A stretch of 64,000 bases of DNA from Thermoleophilia bacterium (GCA_023382435.1 JAHDVS010000005.1:47047-111046); one strand, 5' to 3'. Positions 6,292-16,231 are shown, numbered from the stretch's first letter. Made by a program: numbers and translations. Notes: generated from the letters alone by a model not told the origin.

Positions 6292-8832
6292 TCAACCTCG
6301 ACTTGAGGGTTCTGCTCGAGCGGCCGGGTGCTCCTCCCCCGCGAGAACCTCCTCTACCATGCCGCGAAGCTCGGCGCCGAGACGCTCGGCTTCCACCTCC
6401 GTATCGCCCTCGGCGTAGAGGTGCACGATCGGCTCGCTCGCGTCGGGGATCACCTGCGCCCAGCCGCGCTCGTCGAAGACCTTGATGCCGTCGAGAAGAT
6501 CCGTCCGGCGATCCTTCAGGCGCTCGGTCAGCACGCGCATCACGGTGCCCTTGAGCGCCCACGGGCAGCGCAGCTCACGGTGGATGACCGTTGGGCGAGG
6601 CAGCCCGGCGACCAGCTCGGACAGGGGCCGGGCGACGGGAGCGAGCAGCTCGAGCAGGTTCGCGAGGCTTGCGACCGCGTCGTAGGCGGGCAGGAAACCC
6701 GGGAACACGAAGCCTCCCGTGGCGGCGCCGGCTAACACCGTCCCTTCCACGGTCGAGGCGCGCGTGAGCGCGGCCAGGGACGCCTGCGTCCGCCGCACGG
6801 TGAGGCCCGTACCGTCCAGGAGTTGCTCGGCCAGGTTGGTCGTGGTCACGGGGAGGGCGACCGAGCCCCGGGCGCCGTCGCTCCCGAGCAGCGACACGAA
6901 CAGGAGCAGGGCCTGCTCGACCGGGACCTCGTTGGCCTGCTCGTCGACCAGGTACAGCCGCTCGGCCGCCTGGTCCATGGCGACGCCGAGGTCGGCTCCG
7001 AGAGCCGCGACCAGCCGCTTCGCCTGCTGGAGGGAATCGTCGCGGGCGTCCACCGCGGCGGCGATCGCTCCGCGTCCGGCGACGTGGGCATGAACCGAGA
7101 TCGCCTCGACGCCAAGCTCCCCCAGGATCAGCGGCAGGATCAGCGACGCCGACGAGTGGCAGTAGTCGACGGCGATGCGAAACCGCCGACTCCGGATCCT
7201 CTCGACGTCGAGCGTCAGCAGGAGATCCGCCGCGTAGCTCTCTGCCGCGCGCGACGGGTACGTCAGCTCTCCGAGGTCGGCGAACGAGGCCCGGCGGAAC
7301 TCCTGGCGCGAGAAGTGCTTGTCGATCTCCTTCTCGAGCTCGGGGGTGAGCTCGATCCCCGGGGGCTCGAAGATCTGGATCTGCACCGCCTCCGGGTCGC
7401 TGCTGCTGGGCCGGACGTGCACGCCGGCGCTGGGCCTGGCGGTCTTGAGGGCGTGCCTGTTCACGGCGGCGGGCATCACCCGGAGGTCTTCGACGTGGAT
7501 GCCGGCCGAGATGATCCCGGCGATCAGAGCGCGCTTGAGCAGGCGGCAGGCGGGCTGCGGGGCGCGGCTGGCCACGACCGTGGTGCCCCGGTCGAGCGCG
7601 GTTCCGAGCGCCATCCCGAGCCGGAGGGCGATCTCCGGGGTGAGGTCGACGTTGACGAGCCCGGTCACGGCGGCACCCCCGCGCAGGCGCGAAGCCGCCC
7701 GCGCCTCCCAGATCAGGTTGCGGTCGACGAGTGTGCCCGCCTCGACCTCCTTGAAGGGGTAGATGCGCACGCCGGGCATGACCACGCTCTCCCGCCCGAG
7801 CGTGCATTCGTCTCCGACAGCCGCCCCCTCCTGCACGCGGGCGTGGCTTCGCACGTCGCACGAGCGCCCGATGATCGCCCCCTCGACGAGGGCGCTGCGA
7901 CCCACGTACGTCCTGGCATCGATGATCGATCGTGTGACGACCGCGTGCTCGCGGAGCGTGACGCCGTTGCCCAGCACCGCGTACGGGCCGACGCGGGCGT
8001 CCGCGGAGATGCGGCAGTGATTGCCGATGAAGGCGGGGCCCTCCACCCGCTCGATCTCCTCCAGCTCGACCCCGTCCCCGAGCCAGATGTTGCCGCGCAG
8101 CCGCATCCCCGGGATGGTCACGCGCACTCGCTCGTCGAGGACGTCGAAGTTCGCCTGGCTGAACTGATCGAGATTGCCGATGTCCTGCCAGTAGCCCTCC
8201 AGCGCAAGGCCGTAGAGCGGGCGACCCATCTCGAGCAGGAGCGGGAACAGCTCCCGGGAGAAGTCATAGGGGCGGTCGATCGGGACGTGGCGGAGTACCT
8301 CGGGCTCGAGCACGTAGATCCCGGTGTTGATCGTGTCGGAGAAGACCTGGCCCCACGATGGCTTCTCCAGGAACCGTTCGACGCGTCCCTTCTCGTCCGT
8401 GACGACGATTCCGAACTCGAGCGGGTTGTCGACGCTCTTCAGGCCGATCGTCACGCATGCCTGCCGCTCGCGGTGAAAACGGACCAGCTCGGACAGGTCG
8501 ACGTCGCAGAGCGCGTCCCCGGAGATGACGAGAAAGGTGCCGTCGAGCTCGTCGGCGGCGAGTCGCACCGAGCCGGCGGTGCCGGCCGGCGACTCCTCCA
8601 CGGAGTACCGGATCTCGACTCCGTGGCTCTCCCCGTCCCCGAAGTAGCTCCGGATCGCCTGGGGCATGAACGCTGCCGTGACGATGATCTCGTTGAATCC
8701 GTGCTCTCTCAGGAGCCCGACGATGTGCTCCATGCACGGCCGCCCGACGATCGGCACCATCGGCTTCGGCTGGTTCGACGTCAGCGGGCGAAGACGCGTG
8801 CCCTCGCCACCGGCCATGACGACCGCCTTCAC
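6292..8832 (-). CDS. NDP-sugar pyrophosphorylase fused to a degenerate phosphohexomutase
   Basis: 846 residues. Domain 1 (about 1-235) is a nucleotidyltransferase with [18 protein letters not shown] at the N-terminus and GDALCDVDL for the metal site; it most resembles mannose-1-phosphate guanylyltransferases. Domain 2 (about 245-370) is a left-handed beta-helix of hexapeptides. Domain 3 (about 385-840) is a phosphoglucomutase/phosphomannomutase fold, but the catalytic TASHNP is replaced by a PSSSDP-type sequence near residue 475 and the metal loop DGDADR by DQAAER near 621. The mutase is thus probably inactive or regulatory. The GTG start overlaps the preceding phosphatidyltransferase by GTGA. 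It likely supplies GDP-mannose or a related sugar nucleotide for envelope glycans. Confidence 0.85.
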   Translation of the reverse strand: MKAVVMAGGEGTRLRPLTSNQPKPMVPIVGRPCMEHIVGLLREHGFNEIIVTAAFMPQAIRSYFGDGESHGVEIRYSVEESPAGTAGSVRLAADELDGTFLVISGDALCDVDLSELVRFHRERQACVTIGLKSVDNPLEFGIVVTDEKGRVERFLEKPSWGQVFSDTINTGIYVLEPEVLRHVPIDRPYDFSRELFPLLLEMGRPLYGLALEGYWQDIGNLDQFSQANFDVLDERVRVTIPGMRLRGNIWLGDGVELEEIERVEGPAFIGNHCRISADARVGPYAVLGNGVTLREHAVVTRSIIDARTYVGRSALVEGAIIGRSCDVRSHARVQEGAAVGDECTLGRESVVMPGVRIYPFKEVEAGTLVDRNLIWEARAASRLRGGAAVTGLVNVDLTPEIALRLGMALGTALDRGTTVVASRAPQPACRLLKRALIAGIISAGIHVEDLRVMPAAVNRHALKTARPSAGVHVRPSSSDPEAVQIQIFEPPGIELTPELEKEIDKHFSRQEFRRASFADLGELTYPSRAAESYAADLLLTLDVERIRSRRFRIAVDYCHSSASLILPLILGELGVEAISVHAHVAGRGAIAAAVDARDDSLQQAKRLVAALGADLGVAMDQAAERLYLVDEQANEVPVEQALLLFVSLLGSDGARGSVALPVTTTNLAEQLLDGTGLTVRRTQASLAALTRASTVEGTVLAGAATGGFVFPGFLPAYDAVASLANLLELLAPVARPLSELVAGLPRPTVIHRELRCPWALKGTVMRVLTERLKDRRTDLLDGIKVFDERGWAQVIPDASEPIVHLYAEGDTEVEAERLGAELRGMVEEVLAGEEHPAARAEPSSRG

Positions 8833-9377
8833 CGGATCGCCCTCGCCACGCGGGCGACGTAGCCGAGGCCCGCGATGGCGGCGAGACCGAGGCCGCCCCA
8901 GAACAGCCCGAGCGACCAGTCCGTCCCGCGCTCCGTCAGGAGGACGCAGAACAGGCCCGCGTAGAGCACCCAGGTCGCGACCTTCCCCAGCGTGCTCACC
9001 TCGAAGATGTAGCCGCGCCGGATCGCGAAGCGAGAGCCGGCGACGAGCACGACGTCCCGGACGAGGATCACGGCCAGCGCAACCATCGGGAGCCTGTCCT
9101 CGAGCCAGAGCAGCACGATCGCCGCGTCGATCATGAGCCGGTCGGCAAGCGGGTCCGCGTATTTGCCGAACTCGGACTCGACCCGCCACCGGCGTGCGAG
9201 GTAGCCGTCGACCTGGTCAGTCAGGGCCGCGACCCCGAACACGAGCGCGGCGGTGAGGCTGTGTGCGTGGTCTGCTCGCTCCACCAGCACGACGAACGCG
9301 GGCACGAGCGCGAACCTGGCGATCGTGAGGGCGTTCGGGAGCTGCGCGAGCGCTGGCGCGATTGCTCGGGCTTCCAT
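8829..9377 (-). CDS. CDP-alcohol phosphatidyltransferase (PgsA-like)
   Basis: 182 residues with about five membrane helices. The family signature D-x2-D-G-x2-A-R-x8-G-x3-D-x3-D is complete ([10 protein letters not shown] ... [10 protein letters not shown], residues about 54-80). These enzymes join a CDP-activated lipid to an alcohol; the length and sequence resemble phosphatidylglycerophosphate synthase, though phosphatidylinositol-phosphate synthase cannot be excluded. The start at 9377 is the first ATG before a hydrophobic segment. It overlaps the sugar pyrophosphorylase gene by 4 bases and is likely co-transcribed with it. Confidence 0.85.
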   Translation of the reverse strand: MEARAIAPALAQLPNALTIARFALVPAFVVLVERADHAHSLTAALVFGVAALTDQVDGYLARRWRVESEFGKYADPLADRLMIDAAIVLLWLEDRLPMVALAVILVRDVVLVAGSRFAIRRGYIFEVSTLGKVATWVLYAGLFCVLLTERGTDWSLGLFWGGLGLAAIAGLGYVARVARAIR

Positions 9378-9450
9378 GCCGCTTCCCAGGATAGTCGCGC
9401 GGCGCTCGCGGACGACCGCCAGCGGTTGCGGCCGGTGGCGTGGCGCGACG

Positions 9451-10272
9451 TTACCCGGCTTCCGCCGCGATCTCCCGCGAGCGGCTCATCGCTGCCTGAA
9501 TCGCGTTCAGGAACGCTGCCCGCACCCCGGCCTGCTCGAGCTCGCGGATGGCCGCGATCGTCGTACCGCCGGGCGAGGTCACGGACTCCCGTAGCTCGAC
9601 GGGGTGCATCTTCTCGTCGCGCAGCAGCTTCGCGGTGCCGAACATCGTCTGGACGACGAGGTCGGTCGCTGTCTCGCGGGGGAGCCCGAGCAGGATTCCC
9701 GCCTCGATCATCGACTCGGCGAGCAGCGCGAAGTACGCGGGCCCGGAGCCGGAGACCGCCGTGACCGCATCGAGTTGGGGCTCGGGGACCCGGACGGTGC
9801 GGCCGACGTGGGCGAGGAGCTCCTCGGCGCGGCGCAGGTGCTCCTCCCGGGCGTGCGCGCCGGGGCTGATCCCGGCCATGCCCTCGTGGACGGTGGCGGC
9901 GGTGTTGGGCATGCTGCGCACGACCGGCACGGGGCGTGCGAGGTGGCGCTCGATCGCCCGGGTCGTGATCGCCGCGGCGATCGACAGCACGGTCTGGTCC
10001 GGGGTGAGCAGGCTCCCGATCTCGGTCAGGAGCACCTCCATGTCCTGGGGCTTGACGGCGATGACGACGATCTCCGCGCCCGCGACGGCCTCCGCGTTCG
10101 ACTCCGTGGTGCGGACACCGAACCGCCCGGAGATCTCGGCGAGTCGCTCGGCGCGCCGGTCGGCGGCGACGATCTGGCCGGGCGGGCGCCAGCCCGAGGA
10201 CACGAGCCCGGCAATCAGGGCCTCGCCCATCTTGCCGGCGCCGAGGATCGCGATCGTTCCGCCCGTGCTCAC
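9451..10272 (-). CDS. proC: Pyrroline-5-carboxylate reductase
   Basis: Last step of proline synthesis: reduces 1-pyrroline-5-carboxylate with NAD(P)H. 273 residues: Rossmann fold at the N-terminus (IAILGAGKMGEALIAGL), the conserved VRSMPNTAATV, and the C-terminal signature (SVTSPGGTTIAAIRELE) in the dimerisation domain, with SGSGPAYF before it. Length is normal. Start GTG or ATG near 10272; the GTG beginning MSTGGT was kept. It is 73 bases upstream of pgsA-like on the same strand. Confidence 0.95.
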   Translation of the reverse strand: MSTGGTIAILGAGKMGEALIAGLVSSGWRPPGQIVAADRRAERLAEISGRFGVRTTESNAEAVAGAEIVVIAVKPQDMEVLLTEIGSLLTPDQTVLSIAAAITTRAIERHLARPVPVVRSMPNTAATVHEGMAGISPGAHAREEHLRRAEELLAHVGRTVRVPEPQLDAVTAVSGSGPAYFALLAESMIEAGILLGLPRETATDLVVQTMFGTAKLLRDEKMHPVELRESVTSPGGTTIAAIRELEQAGVRAAFLNAIQAAMSRSREIAAEAG

Positions 10273-10299
10273 GCCGGCGACATTAGCGCAGCCGGCGCC

Positions 10300-10716
10300 T
10301 CAACGCACCTCGACGGTCGCCTCGGCACCCTCCGCGAGCAGCCGGATCACGGACAGCCGGCTCTCCGAGCGGGCCCGGATCGTGTGCTCGGCGCCCGCCG
10401 CCTGGAAGAAGAACCCGCCCGCGCGGTAGCGGCGCGTGCCGGTGGCGTCGGTGAGCTCGATCTCTCCGGCCTCGACGATCGTGAAGGTCGGGCCACCGTG
10501 CGTACGCGTCGACTCGTACCCGCCCGGAAGCAGGAGCGTCTCGGCGCGAACCTCGACCGGGCCGTCCGGGAGGTCGTCGAGCGTGCCCTCGCCGCGAAGA
10601 CCCGTGACCGTCCCCGGGGTGGTGCCGACGTCCCGGACGAGCCGCTGGCCGACCGCGCCGATGACGCCGCCGAGGATCAGCACGGCAAGCAGCACGCCCG
10701 CCTGCGCGGGCGTCAC
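10300..10716 (-). CDS. Membrane-anchored cupin-domain protein
   Basis: 138 residues. One N-terminal membrane segment (about 4-22: AGVLLAVLILGGVIGAVG) is followed by a single cupin barrel (about 50-130: LLLPGGYESTRTHGGPTFTIVEAGEIELTDATG, then YRAGGFFFQAAGAEHTIRA). The His and Glu positions expected for metal are partly present, so it may or may not bind metal. Function unknown. The GTG start overlaps the stop of the upstream membrane protein by GTGA, so the two are one transcription unit. Confidence 0.72.
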   Translation of the reverse strand: MTPAQAGVLLAVLILGGVIGAVGQRLVRDVGTTPGTVTGLRGEGTLDDLPDGPVEVRAETLLLPGGYESTRTHGGPTFTIVEAGEIELTDATGTRRYRAGGFFFQAAGAEHTIRARSESRLSVIRLLAEGAEATVEVR

Positions 10717-11051
10717 GCGGCGCGGCGGGACTTGCCGGTGACGATCAGCCACGGGAGGTAGACGAGCGGGATCGGGGCCGTGAACACGAACACGATGCAG
10801 AGCTCGTACGCGAGCCAGTGCCACCACCGCCGCCGCCCGGGCGGGTAGGCGCGCGCGACGAGGAGCGGCACGATCACGAGGAAGCAGAAGATGGTGAGGT
10901 CGCGCGCCCCGTTTTCCGTCTGCACCGTCCGGTCGCCCAGGATGGAGGTGAGCACGCCGACTCCGGCGAGTCCCACGGTAAAGGCCGCGCTCAGCGCGAC
11001 CTCCTGCCACAGCGGCCTGCGGGCGGGAAGTGTCCCCGTGCTCGTGCTCAC
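10713..11051 (-). CDS. Small membrane protein, unknown
   Basis: 112 residues with about three membrane helices (EVALSAAFTVGLAGVGVLTS; TIFCFLVIVPLLVARAY; WHWLAYELCIVFVFTAPIPLVYLPWLIV). No family recognised. It is translationally coupled to the cupin gene, suggesting the two proteins work together at the membrane. It lies just downstream of tRNA-Pro on the same strand. Confidence 0.65.
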   Translation of the reverse strand: MSTSTGTLPARRPLWQEVALSAAFTVGLAGVGVLTSILGDRTVQTENGARDLTIFCFLVIVPLLVARAYPPGRRRWWHWLAYELCIVFVFTAPIPLVYLPWLIVTGKSRRAA

Positions 11052-11100
11052 CCGCCGGACTGTAGCTCGCGGCGGGCTCCTCCCCGCCGGGGCTCCGTCA

Positions 11101-11175
11101 TCGGGGCGCCGAGATTCGAACTCGGGACCTCCAGTCCCCCAGACTGGCGCGCTAACCAGGCTGCGCCACGCCCCG
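11101..11175 (-). tRNA. tRNA-Pro (GGG)
   Basis: Full cloverleaf on the minus strand. Acceptor CGGGGCG/CGCCCCG, D arm with GGTTAGC, anticodon stem CCAGT/ACTGG around loop CTGGGGG (anticodon GGG), T arm CCGAG-TTCGAAT-CTCGG, discriminator A. The 3' CCA is not encoded; in this window it could be completed by a CCA- or A-adding enzyme (28871-31438 is of that class). Confidence 0.95.
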
Positions 11176-11204
11176 CTTCGCAGCGAACCTTACCGCACTC
11201 GGGT

Positions 11205-11528
11205 ATGTATGCTCGGGACGTGCCGCATGTCGGTATCCGCGTCTACGGCCAGGTTCTCGCCGTCACGGTCGAGCAGGCGGCGTGGCTCGCCCGCGAGCTG
11301 CGCGCGCTGCGGCCGCTCGACGTCACCCGTGCCGCCGAGGCGGCCGCGTCCCGGATCGAGCACGCGCTCGCCGACGGCAGCGCGGAGGCCGATGCCGAGA
11401 CGACCGCGGACGGCGTCCGTGTGCTCCTGATGGCGCTCGAGGACCTCGCCGAGGGGCCGGAGCCGGCCCGGCCGCTCCAGGCCCTCAAGGACGCGCTCGC
11501 GACCGAGCTCGTGCGGCGGGCCGGCTGA
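11205..11528 (+). CDS. Small conserved-looking protein, unknown
   Basis: About 107 residues from the ATG at 11205; a GTG at 11220 is an equally good start. The sequence begins with a beta-rich stretch (HVGIRVYGQVLAVTVEQAAWLARELRAL) and continues as acidic helices ending in LKDALATELVRRAG. No membrane segment and no family that I recognise. No Shine-Dalgarno is visible; TATGCT at 11208-11213 could serve as a -10 for a leaderless transcript starting at the GTG. It converges on trpB2. Confidence 0.6.
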   Translation: MYARDVPHVGIRVYGQVLAVTVEQAAWLARELRALRPLDVTRAAEAAASRIEHALADGSAEADAETTADGVRVLLMALEDLAEGPEPARPLQALKDALATELVRRAG

Positions 11529-11550
11529 CCGTCCCTGGCGAGCCGCGCCC

Positions 11551-12909
11551 TCAGGCCGACAGCCCGGCGATCGCCTTCTCGACCTCCTCGGCGTCGTACT
11601 CGAAGTCGGGCAGGTTGCCCGCGAAGTACTCGTCGTAGGCGCCCATGTCGAAGTGACCGTGGCCGGAGAGGTTGAACGCGATCACGCGGCTCTCGCCCTC
11701 CTCCTTCGCGCGCAGCGCCTCGTCGATCGCGACCTTGATCGCGTGCGCTGCCTCCGGTGCCGGCAGGATCGCCTCGGCGCGTGCGAACTGCACCGCGGCG
11801 TCGAAGACCGCGTTCTGGGTGGCCGCGACGGCCTCGATCAGCCCCCGGTCGTGCAGCGCGGACACGATCGGCGCCATCCCGTGGTAGCGCAGCCCTCCGG
11901 CATGCACGGGAGCCGGGATGAACGAGTGGCCGAGAGTGAACATCTTGATCAGCGGCGTCGTGGCCGCGGTGTCGCCGAAGTCGTACAGGTAGCTGCCCTT
12001 GGTCAGGGTCGGGCACGCGGTCGGCTCGGCCGCCACGATCCGGGTCGACTTCCCCTCGACGATGTTGTTGCGTACGAACGGAAGCGCGAAACCCGCGAAG
12101 TTCGAGCCGCCGCCGGCGCAACCGATCGCCACGTCCGGGTACTCGCCCGCCTGCTCGAACTGCTCGAGCGCCTCGAGGCCGATCACCGTCTGGTGCATGA
12201 GCACGTGGTTCAGCACCGAGCCGAGCGAGTACTTCTTCGTCCCGCCACTCGTCGCCGCGACCTCGACCGCCTCCGAGATCGCGATCCCGAGCGAGCCGGG
12301 CGAGTCCGGCGCCTGCTCGAGGATCGATCGGCCGGCGTTCGTGCGCTCGGACGGGCTCGCGTACACGTCGGCGCCGAACGCTCTCATGATGCTGCGGCGG
12401 TACGGCTTCTGCGTGTACGACACCTTCACCATGTAGACCTCGCAGCTCATGTCGAAGAAGCTGCACGCCAGCGCCAGCGAGCTGCCCCACTGCCCCGCGC
12501 CGGTCTCGGTAGTCAGGGCCCTGATGCCCTCCTCGCGGTTGTAGAAGGCCTGCGCGATGGCCGTGTTCGGCTTGTGCGAGCCGACCGGCGAGACGCCCTC
12601 GTACTTGTAGTAGATGTGCGCCGGGGTGTCGAGCACGCGCTCGAGGCGCCGGGCGCGATAGAGCGGCGTCGGCCGCCAGAGCCGGTAGACCTCCCTGATC
12701 GGGTCGGGGATCTCGATCCAGCGCTCCTGGCTCACCTCCTGCCCGATCAGGGCCATCGGGAAGAGCGGCGCGAGGTCGTCCGGGCCGATCGGCTGCCCCG
12801 TGCCGGGGTGGATCACGGGCGGAAGCGGCTCCGCCAGGTCGGCCTGGATGTTGTACCAGGCCTCCGGGATCCTCTTCTCGTCGAGCAGGAACTTCGTCGT
12901 TTCGCTCAT
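11551..12909 (-). CDS. Tryptophan synthase beta chain-like protein, TrpB2 type
   Basis: 452 residues, longer than TrpB1. Pyridoxal-phosphate fold with the lysine in [14 protein letters not shown], the glycine-rich phosphate loop [10 protein letters not shown] and the TrpB2 N-terminal region (WYNIQADL...[11 protein letters not shown]). TrpB2 enzymes make tryptophan from indole and serine, often without a TrpA partner; no trpA is nearby. The ATG at 12909 has GGAG 9 bases upstream. It stands alone between converging small genes. The related role of phosphoserine or threonine turnover has been proposed for some TrpB2; tryptophan synthesis from indole is the safe call. Confidence 0.88.
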   Translation of the reverse strand: MSETTKFLLDEKRIPEAWYNIQADLAEPLPPVIHPGTGQPIGPDDLAPLFPMALIGQEVSQERWIEIPDPIREVYRLWRPTPLYRARRLERVLDTPAHIYYKYEGVSPVGSHKPNTAIAQAFYNREEGIRALTTETGAGQWGSSLALACSFFDMSCEVYMVKVSYTQKPYRRSIMRAFGADVYASPSERTNAGRSILEQAPDSPGSLGIAISEAVEVAATSGGTKKYSLGSVLNHVLMHQTVIGLEALEQFEQAGEYPDVAIGCAGGGSNFAGFALPFVRNNIVEGKSTRIVAAEPTACPTLTKGSYLYDFGDTAATTPLIKMFTLGHSFIPAPVHAGGLRYHGMAPIVSALHDRGLIEAVAATQNAVFDAAVQFARAEAILPAPEAAHAIKVAIDEALRAKEEGESRVIAFNLSGHGHFDMGAYDEYFAGNLPDFEYDAEEVEKAIAGLSA

Positions 12910-13050
12910 CTCGTCTCGCTCCTTCACGCGGTCGGCCGGGCGGGAAAGCCTATACAGGCCGCGACCGCCAGCGTGGCCCGAGCGGTAGCGGGAGCCGAGC
13001 AACTCCCGCCCGCGCGGTAGCCCCGCAGCTCCGCGCCTACGACTGGACGA

Positions 13051-13359
13051 TCATTCACCGCCGCGCTCGGCGAGCTGGCGGAAGAGCCGATCGACGAGCT
13101 CGGGCATCTCCTCGAGACGCTCGGTGATGACGCGGATCCGGTACTCGCGGAAATACTCAGGCTCCACCCCGAGCGCGCGGGCGAGCCCGGCGATCACCTC
13201 GTTCGAGGGCACCGGACGGTTTCCGTGCACGAGATGGTTGAGGTAGCCGGCGGACAGACCTGTCGCAACCGCCAGGCCGCGGTACGTCAGGCCGCACTCC
13301 TCCATCAGAGCGGTGACCGTCTCCCCGAAGGGAGCTTCGCTGAAGAGCCGTCGTTTCAT
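13051..13359 (-). CDS. XRE-family helix-turn-helix protein coupled to proS
   Basis: 102 residues. An N-terminal Cro/CI-type helix-turn-helix (about 12-65: TVTALMEECGLTYRGLAVATGLSAGYLNHLVHGNR, SNEVIAGLARALGV) and a short acidic C-terminal tail. Its ATG overlaps the proS stop by ATGA (13356-13359), so it is translated with prolyl-tRNA synthetase at the end of the large rpsB-to-proS run. Targets are unknown. No toxin-like partner lies beside it. Confidence 0.8.
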   Translation of the reverse strand: MKRRLFSEAPFGETVTALMEECGLTYRGLAVATGLSAGYLNHLVHGNRPVPSNEVIAGLARALGVEPEYFREYRIRVITERLEEMPELVDRLFRQLAERGGE

Positions 13360-15047
13360 CGGAGCGTCTCGAGCATGCTGCGGAGCAGCTGGGCCGCCTG
13401 GATCGCGGGGACGCGCTCCTCCGCTCGGGTACCCCGCGCGAGCACGTCCATGCCGCCGTCCTCGAGCGTCTTCTTGCCGACCGTGACGCGCAGCGGGCAG
13501 CCGATCAGGTCGGCGTCCGCGAACTTCTCGCCGGGGCGCCGGTCGCGGTCGTCGAAGAGGACGCGCAGCCCGGCCCGCTCGAGCTCCCCGGCCACCGTCT
13601 CGGCGACACCCACGGCTTCGGGGCCCGCTGCCCCGATCGCGACCACGTGCACGTCGTACGGCGCCAGCGCGGGTGGCCAGGCGATCCCGGCATCGTCATG
13701 GCGCTGCTCGACCGCCGCGGCCATGATCCGGCCCGGCCCGATGCCGTAGGAGCCCATCACGAGCGGGCGCTCGCTGCCGTCCTCGTCGGTGTAGAGCGCC
13801 TCGAGTGGCCTCGAGTAGCGGGTGCCGAGCTTGAAGATGTGGCCGATCTCGATCGCCACCTGGAAGCGCAGCGCACCGCCGCAGCGCGCGCACGTGTCGC
13901 CCGCGCGCGGCTCGCGCAGCTCGGCGAAGCGTGGCGTGTAGTCCCGGCCCGCCTCGACGCCGCGCAGGTGGTGGCCGGTGCGGTTCGCACCGGCCACGTA
14001 CTGGCCCCGGCGCAGCGTCTCGTCGGCGACGATCGGGCCCGTGAACCCGACGGGCCCGATCGAGCCCGGCTCGGCGCCGAAGCCGGCGCGGATCTCGTCC
14101 TCCGTTGCGGGCCGGACGTCCGCCCCGAGCGCAGCCGCCGCGCGGGCCTCGTCGAGGCGGTCGTCACCGCGCACGAGCAGCAGCACGAGCTCGCTGCCGG
14201 CGACGACCATCGGCATCGCCTTCGCGGTCGCTGCGGGGTCGATCCCGAGGAAGCCCGCGAGCGCCTCGATCGTCGAGATCCCCGGTGTCTCGACCTCCGC
14301 GGGCGAGTCGAGCAGCTCTGGAAGCGACGGTGCCGCGGGAAGGCCCCGGGCGACCTCGAGATCCGCCGCGTAGTCGCAGGAGCCGCAGGTGACGAGCGTG
14401 TTCTCCCCGGCGCCGGCGGGCGCGAGGAAGTCGACCGACTCGCTGCCGCCCATCATCCCCGACTCCGCCTGCACCGCTCGGAACTCGAGCCCGCAACGCT
14501 CGAAGATCCGGTGGTAGGCCCGCTCGTGCAGGCGGAAGCTTCGCTCGAGACCCTCCTCGTCCCGATCGAACGAGTACGAGTCCTTCATGATGAACTCGCG
14601 GACACGCAGGAGACCGCCGCGGGGGCGCGGCTCGTCCCGGTCCTTCGTCGAGAAGTGGTAGAGGACCTGTGGCAGCTCCCGGTAGCTGCGCAGCTCCCGC
14701 GCGTGGAACGTGAACGTCTCCTCGTGTGTCATCGGCAGGACGAACGGGCGACCGGCCCGATCCTCGAGCCGGAACACCTCCGGGATCTCGTAGCGCCCGG
14801 TGCGCTGCCACAGCTCGGCCGGCGTCAGCACCGGGCAGAGCATCTCCTGGCCGCCGATCGCGTCCATCTCCTCGCGGATGATCTGCACCACACGCTGGTG
14901 GACACGCCAGCCGAGCGGCAAAAACGTGTACAGCCCCGCGCCGGTCGCCCGGATGAAGCCGCCGCGCAGGAGCAGGCGGTGACTCGTCGCCTCGGCTTCG
15001 CTCGGGTCGTCCCGGAGCGTCGGAATGAAGAGCAGGGACGCCCGCAC
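13356..15047 (-). CDS. proS: Prolyl-tRNA synthetase
   Basis: Charges tRNA-Pro with proline. 563 residues with class II motifs (RATGAGLYTFLPLGWRV; motif 2 RPRGGLLRVREFIMKDSYSF; motif 3 SYGIGPGRIMAA), an editing INS domain in the middle (about 225-390) as in the bacterial form, a zinc-like C-x2-C pair (CARC), and the C-terminal anticodon-binding domain (PYDVHVVAIG... VGKKTLEDGG). The GTG start at 15047 gives the expected N-terminus (RASLLFIPTLRDDP) and lies 5 bases after the ispG stop. Confidence 0.95.
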   Translation of the reverse strand: MRASLLFIPTLRDDPSEAEATSHRLLLRGGFIRATGAGLYTFLPLGWRVHQRVVQIIREEMDAIGGQEMLCPVLTPAELWQRTGRYEIPEVFRLEDRAGRPFVLPMTHEETFTFHARELRSYRELPQVLYHFSTKDRDEPRPRGGLLRVREFIMKDSYSFDRDEEGLERSFRLHERAYHRIFERCGLEFRAVQAESGMMGGSESVDFLAPAGAGENTLVTCGSCDYAADLEVARGLPAAPSLPELLDSPAEVETPGISTIEALAGFLGIDPAATAKAMPMVVAGSELVLLLVRGDDRLDEARAAAALGADVRPATEDEIRAGFGAEPGSIGPVGFTGPIVADETLRRGQYVAGANRTGHHLRGVEAGRDYTPRFAELREPRAGDTCARCGGALRFQVAIEIGHIFKLGTRYSRPLEALYTDEDGSERPLVMGSYGIGPGRIMAAAVEQRHDDAGIAWPPALAPYDVHVVAIGAAGPEAVGVAETVAGELERAGLRVLFDDRDRRPGEKFADADLIGCPLRVTVGKKTLEDGGMDVLARGTRAEERVPAIQAAQLLRSMLETLR

Positions 15048-15052
15048 GGCGT

Positions 15053-16210
15053 CTATGCGAGTTGCGTCTCGGGCGCGGGTGCGACCGGCCGCTGGGCCGC
15101 CTCGGCCATCAGCGCGGCCGCGGGCTTCGCGAGCTTCCGCCGCTCCGGCCGCGGCATGCCCCCGGCGATCCAGCGGTCGATCTCCGCGAACAGCTCGTCG
15201 ATCAGCGCCGCGGACGGAACCTTCCTGAGCACGCGCCCGTGGGCGTAGACGAAGCCGACATCGCGGCCGCCGGCGATCCCGAAGTCGGCGTCGCCGGCCT
15301 CCCCGGGCCCGTTCACGGCGCAGCCCATGACCGCGACCTCGAACGCCTCCGGGTACGCCTTCAGACGCTCCGCGACCGCTTCCGCAAGCCGTTCCACGCC
15401 GACGTTGTCGCGCCCGCACGAAGGGCACGAGATCATCACAGGCCCGCGCTCGCGCAGTCCGAGCGACTTCAGGATGTCGAAGGCGACCTCGATCTCCTTG
15501 ACCGGGTCGGCGGTCAGCGAGACCCGCACCGTGTCGCCGATCCCGTCCATCAGGAGCGTGCCGAGCCCGATCGCGCTCTTGATCGTGCCGGTGCCGGGTG
15601 GGCCGGCCTCGGTCACGCCGAGATGCAGCGGGTAGGGCACCTTCGCGGACAGCATCCGGTAGGCGCGGATCATCGTCGGAACCGAGCTCGACTTGACCGA
15701 GATCGCGAAATCCCGGTAGTCGAGGGACTCGAGCAGGCGCACCTGCTCGAGCGCCTCCTCGACCAGCGCCGCGGCGGTGTCCTCCTGCGCGAGCGGGATC
15801 AGGTGCGTCGGCAGCGAGCCGGAGTTCGCCCCGATCCGCATCGGGATCCCCTTCGCCTTCGCCGCCTGGACGACCTCGGCCGTCTTCTCCGGCCCGCCGA
15901 TGTTTCCGGGGTTGATCCGGACCTTCGCCACGCCGGCATCGATCGCGCGCAGTGCCAGGGAGGCGTTGAAATGGATGTCCGCGACGATCGGCAGCGGGCT
16001 CAGGTAGACGAGCTTCGGAAGCGCGTCGGCGTCCTCGGCCTTCGGAACGGCGACGCGGACGATCTCGCAGCCGGCCGACGCCAGCCGTCCGATCTGCTCG
16101 ATCGTGGCGTCCACGTCGTGCGTGTACGTGAGCGTCATCGACTGGACGGCGACGGGGGCCCCGCCGCCAACCGGCACGCCGCCGACAGAGATCTGGACCT
16201 GGCTCGCCAC
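15053..16210 (-). CDS. ispG: 4-hydroxy-3-methylbut-2-enyl-diphosphate synthase (IspG/GcpE)
   Basis: Iron-sulfur enzyme of the MEP pathway making HMBPP from MEcPP. 385 residues: TIM barrel with VAVQSMTLTYTHDV, VRVAVPKAEDADAL, KVRINPGNIGG, and the cluster-binding Cys at CPSCGR and CAVNGPGEA. Typical bacterial length. With dxr two genes upstream it supplies isoprenoid precursors to the uppS product. 21 bases separate it from rseP. Confidence 0.96.
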   Translation of the reverse strand: MASQVQISVGGVPVGGGAPVAVQSMTLTYTHDVDATIEQIGRLASAGCEIVRVAVPKAEDADALPKLVYLSPLPIVADIHFNASLALRAIDAGVAKVRINPGNIGGPEKTAEVVQAAKAKGIPMRIGANSGSLPTHLIPLAQEDTAAALVEEALEQVRLLESLDYRDFAISVKSSSVPTMIRAYRMLSAKVPYPLHLGVTEAGPPGTGTIKSAIGLGTLLMDGIGDTVRVSLTADPVKEIEVAFDILKSLGLRERGPVMISCPSCGRDNVGVERLAEAVAERLKAYPEAFEVAVMGCAVNGPGEAGDADFGIAGGRDVGFVYAHGRVLRKVPSAALIDELFAEIDRWIAGGMPRPERRKLAKPAAALMAEAAQRPVAPAPETQLA

Positions 16211-16231
16211 TGGATCGCAGTCTACCGAGGG

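Noticed and set aside
6272..6316. AGCAGAAC...GTTCTGCT inverted repeat at the end of the sugar pyrophosphorylase gene
   Set aside because: Eight-base arms 29 bases apart with no U-tract; could be chance. Also not a LexA box, since the spacing is wrong.
8833..9189. N-terminal extension of the sugar pyrophosphorylase frame
   Set aside because: Arg/Pro-rich shadow of the phosphatidyltransferase gene; the family N-terminus begins at the GTG at 8832.
10272..10297. CGCCGGC/GCCGGCG hairpin before proC
   Set aside because: Short self-complementary GC motif that is expected often in this composition and it covers the proC start codon.
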